In this document: piece by piece, positions 18,372 through 29,000 of the stretch | Layout: each line of letters starts with the position of its first letter | Position numbering within the stretch: position 1 is the first letter of the stretch | NCBI GenBank assembly: GCA_017302835.1 | Contig: JAFLCC010000001.1 | Location: 186,001-250,000, forward strand | Length of the DNA: 64,000 nucleotides | Direction: 5' to 3' | Source: Deltaproteobacteria bacterium | GTDB lineage: Bacteria; Bdellovibrionota; Bdellovibrionia; Bdellovibrionales; Bdellovibrionaceae | Made by a program: the position numbers and the translations under genes | Notes under the pieces: model-generated | The model's database searches: none | What the model was told of the DNA's origin: nothing | Seen by the model: the letters and a program-made list of their open reading frames with translations, nothing else

Positions 18372-19831
18372 TTTATAAAACTTTTTTCCACTGCTGAGAA
18401 AAGTGGTCCAGACAAAACACCCAAAACAGCAATAAAAGCAGCTGATGCTAAAACTGTCACGGTGGTCGCATTTAAACTATGCCCAGCAATATCGCTTTCC
18501 CCTTCAGTCATATACATTAAAACAATGGGTTTTAAGTAATAAAAAACGCTGATTACTGAATTAATAACCCCCCAAATAGCGAGCCAAATTAATCCTTCAC
18601 CAATAGCTGCATTAAATAAATAAAATTTTCCAAAGAACCCTAATGCTGGAGGAAGTCCTGCAAGTGAGATCAAAAATAAAGAAAAACAAAATGCATGGAT
18701 AGGTTTTTTATGAGCCAGACCTTTTAAGTTATCAATAGTTATGATATCGTCGTCTGATTTTTCTAAAATAGAAACAATAGCAAAAGTCCCCAATGTCATC
18801 ACACAATAACTAAAGAGATAAAAAACAACAGAAGAGGCACCAAAAAATCCCGCATCACTCACGCCCGCAGTAATCACACCCACAAGAATATAGCCCGAAT
18901 GAGCAATACTCGAGTATGCCAACATTCTTTTTAAGTTTGTTTGTACAATAGCCCCTAAATTTCCAACTAACATAGTTATCACAGCAAGCCATTGAAGCAC
19001 CATAAACAATCCATCCGAAGCTGCTAATGATTTCGTAGCAACAACTCTCAATAAAGCAGCAAAAGAAACTACTTTAACAGCTGTTGCCATAAAGGCCGTG
19101 TGTGGAGTTGGGGCCCCTTGATAAACGTCTGGAGTCCAAGCATGGAAAGGAGCAATCGAAATCTTAAAGCAAAACCCTAAAATCACTAATGAAATTCCAA
19201 ACAAGAATAACCGATTTGTTTGTACCAACCCCATCGCGTCTTGCATTAACAACCCCACATTTGTTGAACCAGTTGTTCCATAAATAAATGAAGTTCCATA
19301 CAAAAATATTGCAGACGCAAAACTTCCTAATACAAAATATTTAAATGAAGCCTCTTTTGAAAGCTTTTCTTCGTGGCTCATCCCAATCATTAAATACAAT
19401 GATAATGACATCAATTCTAAACCAATAAAAACGGTCAATAAATCCAATGCTGAAACAAGAATCAGCATTCCTACTACGGAGTTAAGTGCTAAAAATACTA
19501 ACTCTGAAAATTGATTTCCATTTGTTGCTGGGTTTTCATACATCATGATAATTGCTGTTCCCGCAGAGGAAATGGCGATAATTCCCATCCAAAAAGAAAT
19601 CGAATCAAAAACCAATACTTTGTTAAATGCGGTTTCCCCGCTTCCGCCAAAAACAGCTAATAATACTAATCCCACAATAAGACCACCAATTCCCTCTATG
19701 AGGGTGATTAAATTTGATGGCTCTTTATTGTTATTAAATAATTTTGAGGTCAGCGGAATTAAGCTAGCTAAAAAAATTGCAATCATAGGAGAAGTTCTAA
19801 TTATATCTGCCATACCAATATCTATTTTCAT
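18368..19831 (-). CDS. nuoN: NADH-quinone oxidoreductase subunit N
   Basis: This is an antiporter-like proton-channel subunit of complex I in the inner membrane. The 487-residue, about 14-helix protein has the proton_antipo_M motifs (ALDLLTVFIGLELMSL; LKRMLAYSSIAHSGYI). It is the last gene of the nuoAHJKLMN run, 10 bp after nuoM. Length fits the family. Confidence 0.95.
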   Translation of the reverse strand: MKIDIGMADIIRTSPMIAIFLASLIPLTSKLFNNNKEPSNLITLIEGIGGLIVGLVLLAVFGGSGETAFNKVLVFDSISFWMGIIAISSAGTAIIMMYENPATNGNQFSELVFLALNSVVGMLILVSALDLLTVFIGLELMSLSLYLMIGMSHEEKLSKEASFKYFVLGSFASAIFLYGTSFIYGTTGSTNVGLLMQDAMGLVQTNRLFLFGISLVILGFCFKISIAPFHAWTPDVYQGAPTPHTAFMATAVKVVSFAALLRVVATKSLAASDGLFMVLQWLAVITMLVGNLGAIVQTNLKRMLAYSSIAHSGYILVGVITAGVSDAGFFGASSVVFYLFSYCVMTLGTFAIVSILEKSDDDIITIDNLKGLAHKKPIHAFCFSLFLISLAGLPPALGFFGKFYLFNAAIGEGLIWLAIWGVINSVISVFYYLKPIVLMYMTEGESDIAGHSLNATTVTVLASAAFIAVLGVLSGPLFSAVEKSFIN

Positions 19832-19841
19832 TTTGCTACCT

Positions 19842-21392
19842 TTATTTGTTTTCTATTTGTTTAAGGTTTCCAGATTTAATATCTTCAATTTGTAAATAAT
19901 ATCTATTTTTATTGGTAACTAAATGTTTCACGCTGGCTTTGCTATAATCTAAAAATTGATTTGGAAAAAGCCCCATCCAAAAAACCAAAATAACCAGAGG
20001 GGTCAAAATAGAAATCTCACGAAGACTCAGATCTTTCAGGGGATGATGAATATCTTTGACCAGCTCTCCTTTTTCTCCAAAAAAAACTCGCTTAAACATC
20101 CACAACATATACGAGGCACCAAACACCACACCACTGACAGCGAAATAAGCATAAATTGGTTTCGCCTGATGCAGGCCTAATAGAATTAAAAACTCTCCAA
20201 TAAATCCATTTGTCATTGGAACAGCAATCGATGACAGCGTGATGATAAAAAAGAAAATTGTAAAAATAGGTAGAACTCCTGCGAGTCCACCATACTTAGA
20301 AATTTCCCTTGAATGCGTTCTTTCGTATATCATTCCAATTAACAAAAATAAAGCTCCTGTGGAAACACCGTGGTTCAACATCTGATATAATCCGCCAGTA
20401 ATTCCATACTCATTAAAGACAAACAGTCCAACAATAATATAACCCATGTGAGAAACAGAAGAATAAGCGACTAATTTTTTAATGTCTGGTTGAACCATAG
20501 CAACAAGAGCACCATAGATAATTCCAATAACTCCTAAAACCAGAAATACCCAAGCCCAATATTCAGCAGCATCTGGAAACAATGGAATGACCCATCTTAG
20601 GAAACCGTAGGTTCCCATTTTTAACATCACACCGGCAAGAATCACAGACCCAGGAGTTGGCGCCTCCACGTGAGCATCTGGCAGCCACGTATGAACTGGC
20701 CAAACAGGTACTTTGATTGCAAACGCTAAAGCAAATGCAAAAAACAAAAGGGATTGTAAATTTAAAATAGAACCCCCAACAAATGGAATTCTAACTTTGT
20801 AAAATTCAAGAAGACTAGCGCTCATTTGTCCTGATGATTGCTGAGTTAAATACATGAGGTAAATAATTGCAATCAACATCAAAACTGAACCCGCCATGGT
20901 GAATATGAAAAACTTTATAGTCGCATAAATCCTGCGCGAGCCACCCCAAATTCCAATCATAAAATACATAGGGATTAATGAAAGCTCCCAAAAAACATAA
21001 AAGAAAACGGCGTCCATGGCTAAAAAGGTACCAAGCATAGCTGACTGAAGAACGAACATCGCCACGTGAAAACCTTTTAATTTTTTATCAATGGAATTCC
21101 AACTTGCCAGAATTATAATCGGTGTTAAGAACGTTGTTAACAAAACAAGCCAAAGAGATATCCCATCAATTCCAAGAAAATATTGAATTCCAAAACGTTC
21201 AATCCACATTTGTTTTTCAACTAATTGCAATTGTGCCGTACCTGAATCAAATTTATTTAAAACAATTAAACTTATAAGAAACTCAAGCAAACTTAATATA
21301 AAAGCAATATGTCTGATTGTTTTAGCTTGAGGCCAAACCAAAACAACAAAAGCGAAAATAATTGGCAAAAAAACAATGGTTGAAAGTAACAT
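19842..21392 (-). CDS. nuoM: NADH-quinone oxidoreductase subunit M
   Basis: This 516-residue antiporter-like subunit has about 14 membrane helices. The conserved FYVFWELSLIPMYFMIG stretch with its glutamate and KKLVAYSSVSHMGYI with its lysine are present, as is the HTWLPDAHVEAPT loop typical of NuoM. It lies between nuoL and nuoN with gaps of about 10 bp, so translation is tightly coupled. Confidence 0.96.
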   Translation of the reverse strand: MLLSTIVFLPIIFAFVVLVWPQAKTIRHIAFILSLLEFLISLIVLNKFDSGTAQLQLVEKQMWIERFGIQYFLGIDGISLWLVLLTTFLTPIIILASWNSIDKKLKGFHVAMFVLQSAMLGTFLAMDAVFFYVFWELSLIPMYFMIGIWGGSRRIYATIKFFIFTMAGSVLMLIAIIYLMYLTQQSSGQMSASLLEFYKVRIPFVGGSILNLQSLLFFAFALAFAIKVPVWPVHTWLPDAHVEAPTPGSVILAGVMLKMGTYGFLRWVIPLFPDAAEYWAWVFLVLGVIGIIYGALVAMVQPDIKKLVAYSSVSHMGYIIVGLFVFNEYGITGGLYQMLNHGVSTGALFLLIGMIYERTHSREISKYGGLAGVLPIFTIFFFIITLSSIAVPMTNGFIGEFLILLGLHQAKPIYAYFAVSGVVFGASYMLWMFKRVFFGEKGELVKDIHHPLKDLSLREISILTPLVILVFWMGLFPNQFLDYSKASVKHLVTNKNRYYLQIEDIKSGNLKQIENK

Positions 21393-21402
21393 TTCATTTC
21401 CC

Positions 21403-23340
21403 CTATTTCATGATAATAATCGAAAGAGCAATCACTAATCCTATGGCTATGTACATGGCATATTGTTGTAAATTTCCAGTCTGTAAGGCTCGAACAATGC
21501 CGCCACCGCCTTTTACAATATCGCTAATAATATAAGTCGTTTTATCTACAAAATTCACATCTATGTATAACCATAATCTTTTTGAAAAACAGACTAAAGG
21601 ATCAATAATCACTTTAAAATAAAACTCATCAACTAAATATTTTTTAGAAACTAATGAATGAAAAGGTTTAATCGAATTTGCAATTTTTTCTGGAATTTCA
21701 GGTGATTTTACATAAAAACGATATGAGATAAATGCTGAAATACTAGCAAACCCTAGAGAGACGCCCATGAGTCCCCACTCCTGACCATGATCAGCCTCGA
21801 TTAAATTTGGAATTGGTCGAATCACCGGCAACAACCATTCTCCCAACACATTTGGAAGATGCCCAAGACTTTCACCAATCACTTCAGGAATGCCAATCCA
21901 TCCACCAACTAAACTCAATATGGCAAGAATAATCAAAGGCACCGTCATCAGGGCTGGCGATTCATGGGGGTGAACACTCTTTGATACTCGGGACTTTCCC
22001 CAGAATGTTAAGCACATCAATCTCGTCATATAAAATGCCGTCATTGAGGCGCCAAGCACGCCCAAAGCCCACAATGCTGGAGATCCTAATGGAGAATGAA
22101 AGCTCATCCACAAAATTTCATCCTTAGAAAAAAATCCCGCAAAAGGAGGCACTCCAATAATTGCCAACCAACCCACAAAAAAAGTTAAATGAGTCACTGG
22201 AAGATATTTTTTAAGCGCTCCCATTTTTCGAATATCTTGTTCTTCATGCATAGCATGAATAACGCTACCAGAGCCCAAAAACATGAGCGCCTTAAAAAAA
22301 GCATGAGTCATCAAATGAAACATCCCCGCTCCAAAAGCTCCAACCCCCACAGCTAAAAACATATAACCAAGTTGAGAAATCGTTGAATAGGCTAGGATTT
22401 TTTTTATGTCCCATTGAGTGATTCCAATGCTTGCCGCCAAGACCGCCGTCAAGGCTCCTATCAAGGAAATAACCATCATGGTATTTGGGGCCATAATAAA
22501 TAATGGATTTAGCCTCACAATCATGTACACACCGGCAGTCACCATCGTGGCAGCATGGATAAGCGCCGAAACAGGCGTGGGTCCTGCCATGGCGTCTGGA
22601 AGCCAGACATACAAAGGAATTTGTGCAGATTTTCCAGTTGCCCCAATAAATAAAAGCAAAGTCCCCAAGGTTAAAGCGCCAAACCAAGAAGCCTCAACCA
22701 TTGTTGGCGCCAAAGAATTCATTTCTTGAATATTGAGCGTTCCAAATGTTGCAAAAAGCACAAACATCCCAATTAAAAAAGCAGCATCACCGATTCTGTT
22801 GGTAATAAAAGCCTTCATTCCCGCTGCGGCTTTATCTTTGTCATTAAACCAAAATCCAATTAAAAGATAGCTACAGAGACCAACGCCTTCCCATCCAACG
22901 AACATAGTTACCAAGCTATCGCCCAGAACCAATATCAACATATTGAAAATAAATAGATTTAAGTAAGAAAAATATTTGGTAACACCCTTGTCGTGGTGCA
23001 TGTAACCAATGGAAAACAAGTGAATCAAAGAGCCCACCCCAGTAATAACTAAAATCATGATGGCGCTAATTTGATCTAAATAAAACGAAGCATTTACTTT
23101 AAATTTTCCGACCATAATCCATTCAAAAAATGAAATTTGAATTTTTCTCGTCTCTGCAGGCATCCCAACAAGATCAATAACCAAAAATAGGGAACTTAAA
23201 AAAGATACCACCACCGCTGCCGTAGCGATACCCCCTGATAAGTTAGCTGTTGGTTGTTTATATCTGACTCCATTTATTAAAAATCCAACAAGAGGACTTA
23301 ATAACAAAACTGCCATTAACAACGAATGATCCATTTTCAC
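21403..23340 (-). CDS. nuoL: NADH-quinone oxidoreductase subunit L
   Basis: The distal antiporter-like subunit of the membrane arm has 645 residues. FVGWEGVGLCSYLLIGFW, YVWLPDAMAGPTPVSALIHAATMV and KKILAYSTISQLGYM are diagnostic of NuoL. The long C-terminus should hold the lateral helix that spans NuoM and NuoN. It starts 8 bp after nuoK. Confidence 0.97.
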   Translation of the reverse strand: MKMDHSLLMAVLLLSPLVGFLINGVRYKQPTANLSGGIATAAVVVSFLSSLFLVIDLVGMPAETRKIQISFFEWIMVGKFKVNASFYLDQISAIMILVITGVGSLIHLFSIGYMHHDKGVTKYFSYLNLFIFNMLILVLGDSLVTMFVGWEGVGLCSYLLIGFWFNDKDKAAAGMKAFITNRIGDAAFLIGMFVLFATFGTLNIQEMNSLAPTMVEASWFGALTLGTLLLFIGATGKSAQIPLYVWLPDAMAGPTPVSALIHAATMVTAGVYMIVRLNPLFIMAPNTMMVISLIGALTAVLAASIGITQWDIKKILAYSTISQLGYMFLAVGVGAFGAGMFHLMTHAFFKALMFLGSGSVIHAMHEEQDIRKMGALKKYLPVTHLTFFVGWLAIIGVPPFAGFFSKDEILWMSFHSPLGSPALWALGVLGASMTAFYMTRLMCLTFWGKSRVSKSVHPHESPALMTVPLIILAILSLVGGWIGIPEVIGESLGHLPNVLGEWLLPVIRPIPNLIEADHGQEWGLMGVSLGFASISAFISYRFYVKSPEIPEKIANSIKPFHSLVSKKYLVDEFYFKVIIDPLVCFSKRLWLYIDVNFVDKTTYIISDIVKGGGGIVRALQTGNLQQYAMYIAIGLVIALSIIIMK

Positions 23341-23348
23341 CTCAATAA

Positions 23349-23675
23349 TTAACCACGTAAGTGTTCAAAAAATCTAATATTAACTTCTTTAAATCTTTTA
23401 AAAATTGTCACCGCGATTGCCAAACCGACAGCCGCTTCCGCTGCAGCAATAGTCATTACGAAGAACACCATGATTTGGCCATCTATATTATGAAGATATT
23501 TACTAAATGCGATAAATGAAATATTCACGCCATTCAACATGAGCTCTATGGACATCAAAATCACGATAATATTTTTTCTTAATAAGACTCCCGCCATTCC
23601 CATCACAAAAAGCAAAGACGACAAAATAAGATAATGCTGAAGTCCAATATCTAATATAAAATTAGTGTTTGGCAT
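23349..23675 (-). CDS. nuoK: NADH-quinone oxidoreductase subunit K
   Basis: This is a three-helix membrane subunit of 108 residues from ATG 23675. The two buried glutamates of NuoK are visible in SIELMLNGVN and in the AAAEAAVGLAI segment. A GGGGGAA ribosome site precedes this ATG. A longer frame to 23705 only adds residues inside nuoJ. The start overlaps the end of nuoJ by 14 bp, so translation is coupled. Confidence 0.95.
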   Translation of the reverse strand: MPNTNFILDIGLQHYLILSSLLFVMGMAGVLLRKNIIVILMSIELMLNGVNISFIAFSKYLHNIDGQIMVFFVMTIAAAEAAVGLAIAVTIFKRFKEVNIRFFEHLRG

Positions 23676-24210
23676 GCGTTCCCCCTTTACTTCTAGCCAA
23701 GGCAACTGTTCCCACGGCGATAACTGTTAATAACACTCCTAAGGCTTCAAAACCGAATACATGTTTTGAAAATAAAGCCACACCTAGAGCCTTAGAATTG
23801 TCCTCGCTAATCACTGCGCTATTTGCTGCATTTTGAGTTTTTATTTGAGATTTAAAGAAATTCTCCTGACTCATTACTATCCCACCAACGATGAGTCCCG
23901 ACAAAACTCCAATAGAAACAAGCTTAATGGTTCCAGATATTTTACCCGCAGTGAATGCTTGAAGCTCTGATTTTAAATCAAACAGCATCAGCACCATAAC
24001 AAACAATACCATCACTGCCCCGGCGTAAACAATCAACTGAACTCCAGCAATAAAATAAGCTCCAAGTGTTACAAAAATTGCTCCTACACCAACCATTGTC
24101 ATTGCTAAAGAAAGCGCAGAATAAACTGGATTTGTAAATAAAATTACCGACAATCCGCTAGACAAAACAACGAAAGCTAAAAACCAAAACAAAATTGCAT
24201 CTGTTATCAT
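23662..24210 (-). CDS. nuoJ: NADH-quinone oxidoreductase subunit J
   Basis: The five-helix subunit has 182 residues. The conserved GVQLIVYAGAVMVLFVMVLML helix is intact. ATG 24210 is preceded by GGAG with 6-bp spacing; the upstream in-frame TTG (24222) is part of that ribosome site. It follows nuoH directly. nuoI, which usually sits between nuoH and nuoJ, is absent. Confidence 0.95.
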   Translation of the reverse strand: MITDAILFWFLAFVVLSSGLSVILFTNPVYSALSLAMTMVGVGAIFVTLGAYFIAGVQLIVYAGAVMVLFVMVLMLFDLKSELQAFTAGKISGTIKLVSIGVLSGLIVGGIVMSQENFFKSQIKTQNAANSAVISEDNSKALGVALFSKHVFGFEALGVLLTVIAVGTVALARSKGGTHAKH

Positions 24211-24225
24211 CGCGTTCTCCAAATA

Positions 24226-25353
24226 TTAAATCACTACTGATGTCATATAAATTATAATTGCTGTTACAATGGTATTTCCAAGGGCCCAAGGAAGCATTGT
24301 TCTCCAACCTAAGTCCATTAATTGATCATATCTAAATCTTGGCAACGTCCATCTAACCCAAATAAAAATCCATAAAAAGAAAGCTAACTTTAATGTGAAA
24401 CACAAAAAATGAACCAATGTTGTTATAAGACTGATTCCCCCCGGTGAGTCAGCAAATCCAGCGGCCCACTGTCTTACTTGTTCAATGGTAATTCCAGGCA
24501 ATCCATAACCACCAAAGAAAAAGATAATCATCAATGAAGATCCCAAAATCATATGTCCATACTCTCCGATAAAAAACATAAGCATTTTAAAGCCACCATA
24601 TTCCGTGTGAAATCCAGCAACAATTTCAGCTTCTCCTTCTGCTAAATCAAATGGCAATCTGTTTGACTCAGCAAAAGTAGCTGCAAAAAACAAGATGGCG
24701 CCTAGGGGTTGAAAAAAAATTCCCCAATTAGGTAAAAAATCAGAACTCACCTTATAGCCAAACGCGTGGAAGACCAAGGTCCCCTGTTGTGCCATTATCA
24801 TCTCTGTGAGATTAAATGTTCCAAAAAGCATGATCACTCCAACAATTGAGAGTCCTAATGCTAATTCATAACTGATAACTTGAGCACTGGCCCTTAAGGC
24901 CCCCAATAAAGAAAACTTACTGCCAGAACCCCAACCGGCCATTAAAATAGTGTACGCAGCAAGACCCGACACTCCCAAAATAAAAACAATTCCTACGTTC
25001 ATTTCATAACCCTGAATAGGGAATACATAACCCCCTATACTCAAAGGAACAGAAAGTGGAATGGCCGCAAACGCTAGAGCCGCAGGAATCAAAGCAAAAA
25101 TAGGAGCCGCATAAAACAAAGGTTTCACCGCTTTATCTGGAGCAAAATCTTCTTTAGTTAAAAATTTTACAGCATCTGCAAGAAGTTGCATCAAACCTAA
25201 GGGACCAATTCTGTTTGGTCCAAGTCGATTTTGAATAAAAGCAGAGCCTCGTCTTTCAACCCAAACCAAAATAGGCACAGCTTGAACAATCATAAAAAAA
25301 ACGACAACAAGTTTAATTAAATTAATTGAAATTTCAAAAAAATCATTTCCCAT
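24226..25353 (-). CDS. nuoH: NADH-quinone oxidoreductase subunit H
   Basis: NuoH lines the quinone-binding chamber at the join of the two arms. The 375-residue, eight-helix protein has ERRGSAFIQNRLGPNRIGP and the loop EGEAEIVAGFHTEYGGFKM, both hallmarks of the family. It lies 13 bp after nuoA. The peripheral-arm genes nuoBCD that normally separate nuoA and nuoH are missing. Confidence 0.97.
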   Translation of the reverse strand: MGNDFFEISINLIKLVVVFFMIVQAVPILVWVERRGSAFIQNRLGPNRIGPLGLMQLLADAVKFLTKEDFAPDKAVKPLFYAAPIFALIPAALAFAAIPLSVPLSIGGYVFPIQGYEMNVGIVFILGVSGLAAYTILMAGWGSGSKFSLLGALRASAQVISYELALGLSIVGVIMLFGTFNLTEMIMAQQGTLVFHAFGYKVSSDFLPNWGIFFQPLGAILFFAATFAESNRLPFDLAEGEAEIVAGFHTEYGGFKMLMFFIGEYGHMILGSSLMIIFFFGGYGLPGITIEQVRQWAAGFADSPGGISLITTLVHFLCFTLKLAFFLWIFIWVRWTLPRFRYDQLMDLGWRTMLPWALGNTIVTAIIIYMTSVVI

Positions 25354-25366
25354 AATCGCTCCCTAT

Positions 25367-25759
25367 TTAATCCCACTCCAACGCTTTTGATTTTATCTCC
25401 CAAAATAAACCATAAATAAAGATGCTCAAAAATACCATCATTGAAATAAACACAAAAGCACCTTGTCCAGAAGAAATAAAATCCCTAAAGGTGACGGCCC
25501 ATGGGTACATAAAAATGATTTCAATATCAAACAAGATAAATAGAATTGCTGTCAGATAAAACTTAACAGAAACTTTCGTCTCACGTTTTTCTTGAACCGG
25601 TATTCCGCACTCATAAATTTCTTTTTTTACATCTGAATTATTTTTTCTTGTTCCACCGATTAGACGAGCAAGGATAATCAATATGGTACCAAATATAGCA
25701 ATAAAAACTGACATGAAAACGACGCCACCTAAGGGCATGCCTGCGGCCACTGAGTTCAT
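25367..25759 (-). CDS. nuoA: NADH-quinone oxidoreductase subunit A
   Basis: This 130-residue, three-helix subunit is the first gene of the membrane-arm run. The loop YECGIPVQEKRETKVSVKFY and the helix FDIEIIFMYPWAV are diagnostic. GGAGGACAGT sets the start at ATG 25759. The upstream TTG at 25771 is part of the ribosome site. Confidence 0.95.
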   Translation of the reverse strand: MNSVAAGMPLGGVVFMSVFIAIFGTILIILARLIGGTRKNNSDVKKEIYECGIPVQEKRETKVSVKFYLTAILFILFDIEIIFMYPWAVTFRDFISSGQGAFVFISMMVFLSIFIYGLFWEIKSKALEWD

Positions 25760-25862
25760 ACTGTCCTCCAAAAATTATAGGGTCTGATTCTACCTTTTCT
25801 AATTTCGAAACTTAACAAGATTCAGTTATACTTTCCATTACTTAGAAAACCAAGCAATATGC

Positions 25863-25891
25863 AATTTGCACGAGTGGCGCCGCGGCAAATT
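25863..25891 (+). terminator. Terminator-like hairpin in nuoA-mfd intergenic region
   Basis: AATTTGC (25863-25869) pairs with GCAAATT (25885-25891) around a GC-rich loop containing GGCGCC, followed by TTTT. It points along the plus strand, where no annotated gene is being transcribed. It may end a small RNA or be a chance fold. Confidence 0.35.
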
Positions 25892-25916
25892 TTTTATTGT
25901 GAGGCAACCACTAGAA

Positions 25917-26033
25917 GCCTGTTTGAAAAAACTTAAATCGAGGCCGTAGGAGAAAGGAGGCTGAGGCTTAGCACAGCTAAGTCGCAGGGAGTCCGATCGA
26001 CGAGAACGAAGATTTAAGACTTTTCAAACACGC
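25917..26033. repeat. 117-bp element with 23-bp imperfect terminal inverted repeats (REP/MITE-like or structured RNA)
   Basis: The ends at 25917-25939 and 26011-26033 are complementary over 23 bp with three mismatches; the core is GTTTGAAAA at one end and TTTTCAAAC at the other. Inside lies a perfect hairpin CTTAGC-ACA-GCTAAG near 25976, plus purine-rich, GC-richer sequence. No reading frame is supported. The layout suits a non-autonomous mobile repeat or a structured non-coding RNA. I found no second copy in the window. Confidence 0.6.
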
Positions 26034-26079
26034 TCTGACTTGTTACTTAATTGGACAATATTTTTTCGAAAGAATCTCT

Positions 26080-29000
26080 ATGAAATTTGAGCCACTTAAT
26101 TTAAATCTAGAATCCCAGCTCGAAAGGGTTTTCGATGGTCCTTCGAAAAAAGAAGTTCAAATCATTGGATCTTCCTCGCTACTCTCCTTTGCTCTCTTTC
26201 TAAGTCAATCACACAGCAAACAAATTCACGCGCTCCCTCACTTAGTTATTGTCAGCAACTCTAATGATGCAAATAAATTAATCAATTATATTGAGTTTTT
26301 TGATCCAAGCAAAGTTTGCTATGTGTTACCAGAATTCGATGTCTCCCCCTATTCAGGAGTCTACCCTTCTCCGAAAATAATTAAAGAGAGAATGCTCTTT
26401 ATGAGCCGTGCTCAAAACGCCAGAAAGGGCGAAATTTTTGTCGCGTCTTACTTGGGTATGCAACAAAAATCAATCCCCGTGGATGTTTTGATTGAATCCA
26501 ATAAATTGTATAAAAAAGGAGACTTTTTACCTGAAAATTTGTCTCTTCATTTAATAAATTTGGGCTATGAATCGGCACCTATGGTTGAAGATGTGGGCCA
26601 GTTTGCCATTCGTGGCGGAATTGTCGATATCTTTTCCCCAGGAGAAAAACTTCCTGTCCGTGTCGAGCTTTTTGGTGACCAGATTGAAACGCTTAGATTT
26701 TTTTCTCCTACGACGTTAAAAAGTGAAACCGCTATCGATAGTTTTCTTTTAACACCTGCAAAAGAGATTTTATACTTAGACAATGAGTATGAGCACTTGG
26801 TCTCGAGATTTAAAGCTTCTACCCAAGGAAGAGTTATTCCAAATGAAGAAGTCGACGACATTTCTCGCTCTTTAGTGCAAAAAAACTTCTTTCCTGGCAT
26901 CGAATTTTTGATTACTTGTTTTTATGAAAAGCCATCTCTGCCAATTGAACATTTTGCAACTTCTTTAAACCTTTGGATTGTAGATCCCATTGAGGTTCAA
27001 AAAATAAGTGATGACTCTTTGTCAGAACTCAAAACTGAGTTCAATAATTCTGAAAATTCATTGATCAGACCAAAACTGGAAGATTTTTTTAATCCCGCTT
27101 GGATTTCTTCCACCAGTGAATCCTCTGCAGATTTCTGTGGGTTAAATGAAAACATTATTTTGAAAAAAATATTTTTTTCAAATATCGATTTTAAAAACAC
27201 AAACTTTGATGAGGGCTCTGAATCTCCTTGTCGAATTGAATATCGTTCTTTTACGACACAAGAATTTTCCAATCTTTCTTTGGCCTCAACGCCAGGATCA
27301 GAGGCCTGGAATATTTCTTTGTCAAACAAACTAAACCATTGGAAAAAAGATCATTATAAAATATTTGTGGCTATACGAAACACCGCCCAAGCCGAAAGAC
27401 TCAAACACTTTTTAGATCAAATTCATTTTCAGTTTGGCAAAGTCTCTAATGAAGATTATTGCTGGGACAGCTGGTGCCGCGAACAGGAATTTAATCCACA
27501 CCTTATTCATCTTATTCCACGTTTTCTAAGTGAAAGCCTGCGTGTTGAAGAAGAAAAAATCATTTTTTTGCGTGAAGAGGATTTCTTCGGAAAAAAAGAC
27601 CGAATCCGCTCTACTCAAGGTGCTGAGGACTTCCAAAAACAAGCCAAACGTCTTAATTTTGGCGATTTGAAGCCGGGCGATTTGGTTGTTCATATCAAAC
27701 ATGGAATCGGCCAGTACGAAGGTCTTAAGGTAATGAATATCAACGGCGTGGAAAGCGAGTTTATTCAGCTTTCTTATAAAGAAAAAGATAAACTTTACCT
27801 TCCTGTCTATCGTGTCAGTCAACTACAAAAATATTCAAGCAGCATTTCCACTTCCCTACTAGATAAGCTGGGTGGAACCAGCTGGGAAAAAACAAAAATT
27901 AAAGTTAAGAATCATCTTAAAGATATCGCTAGCGAGTTGCTAGCTCTCTATGCCAAGCGAGCCGAAATGCACCGCCCTCCTTTTAAACTGAGTGAATCAG
28001 AAGCTCAACTTTTTGAAAAAGGATTTCCCTTCCAAGAAACAGATGATCAATTGCGCTCCATTAATGATATTATTAAAGACCTGTCTTCCTCTAAACCAAT
28101 GGACAGGTTAATTTGTGGAGATGTTGGTTTTGGAAAAACGGAAGTGGCCATGCGGGCAGCCTTTTTTGCTGTGGAAAGTAAAAAACAAGTGGCCATTTTA
28201 GCCCCTACTACTATTTTAACATTCCAACATTTCGAAAATTTCAAAAAACGTTTCCACGGTTGGCCCATTGAAATCCGCGAGCTCAACCGTTTTGTTTCCA
28301 CCGCTGATGCGAAAAAAACCCTCGTAGATCTAAAAGAAGGACGTGTCGATATTTTAATTGGCACTCATCGAATACTTTCAAAAGATGTAAACTTTAAAGA
28401 GCTAGGACTTTTAGTCGTTGATGAGGAACAAAAGTTTGGAGTCATCCACAAAGAGAAAATTAAAAAATTAAAAACCTCCGTAGACACCTTAACTCTTTCA
28501 GCGACACCAATACCAAGAACTTTGAACATGAGTCTTGTTGGCATTCGTGATCTCAGTTTAATTAACACCGCTCCTGTGGATCGACTGCCCACCCGAACTT
28601 TCATTTGCAAATGGGAAGCTGAAACCATCCGTAAGGCAATTGAATCAGAGATTCATCGTGGAGGTCAGGTTTATTTCATCCACAACCGAATTCAAACAAT
28701 CTATGGAGTCGCTGACGAAATCAGACAGATTGTTCCTAAAGCTCGAATTAAAGTGGCTCATGGGCAAATGGATGAAGAAGAGTTAGAGAAAACCACCTTG
28801 GCTTTTTTTAATCATGACATCGACGTGCTCATCAGCACAGCCATTGTGGAATCGGGCATGGACGTCTCGCGAGCCAATACCATGTTTATTGACCAAGCTC
28901 AGTTGTTTGGCCTATCTCAACTCTATCAACTCCGAGGTCGAGTGGGACGGTCTAAACAACGCGCTTATTGCTATCTCCTGTTACCAAGAAGTCGACAATT

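Larger units (their letters stand above)
25760..26079. other. Divergent intergenic region between nuoA and mfd
   Basis: There is no protein gene in this 320-bp region. It holds a terminator-like hairpin (25863-25891) and a 117-bp inverted-repeat element (25917-26033). The region is visibly richer in G and C than its surroundings. Promoters for nuoA and mfd must lie here, but I could not assign them. Confidence 0.55.

Noticed and set aside
22292-22729. Open frames inside nuoL on both strands
   Set aside because: They lie in shifted frames of a clearly coding, well-conserved nuoL and show no independent motif or ribosome site.
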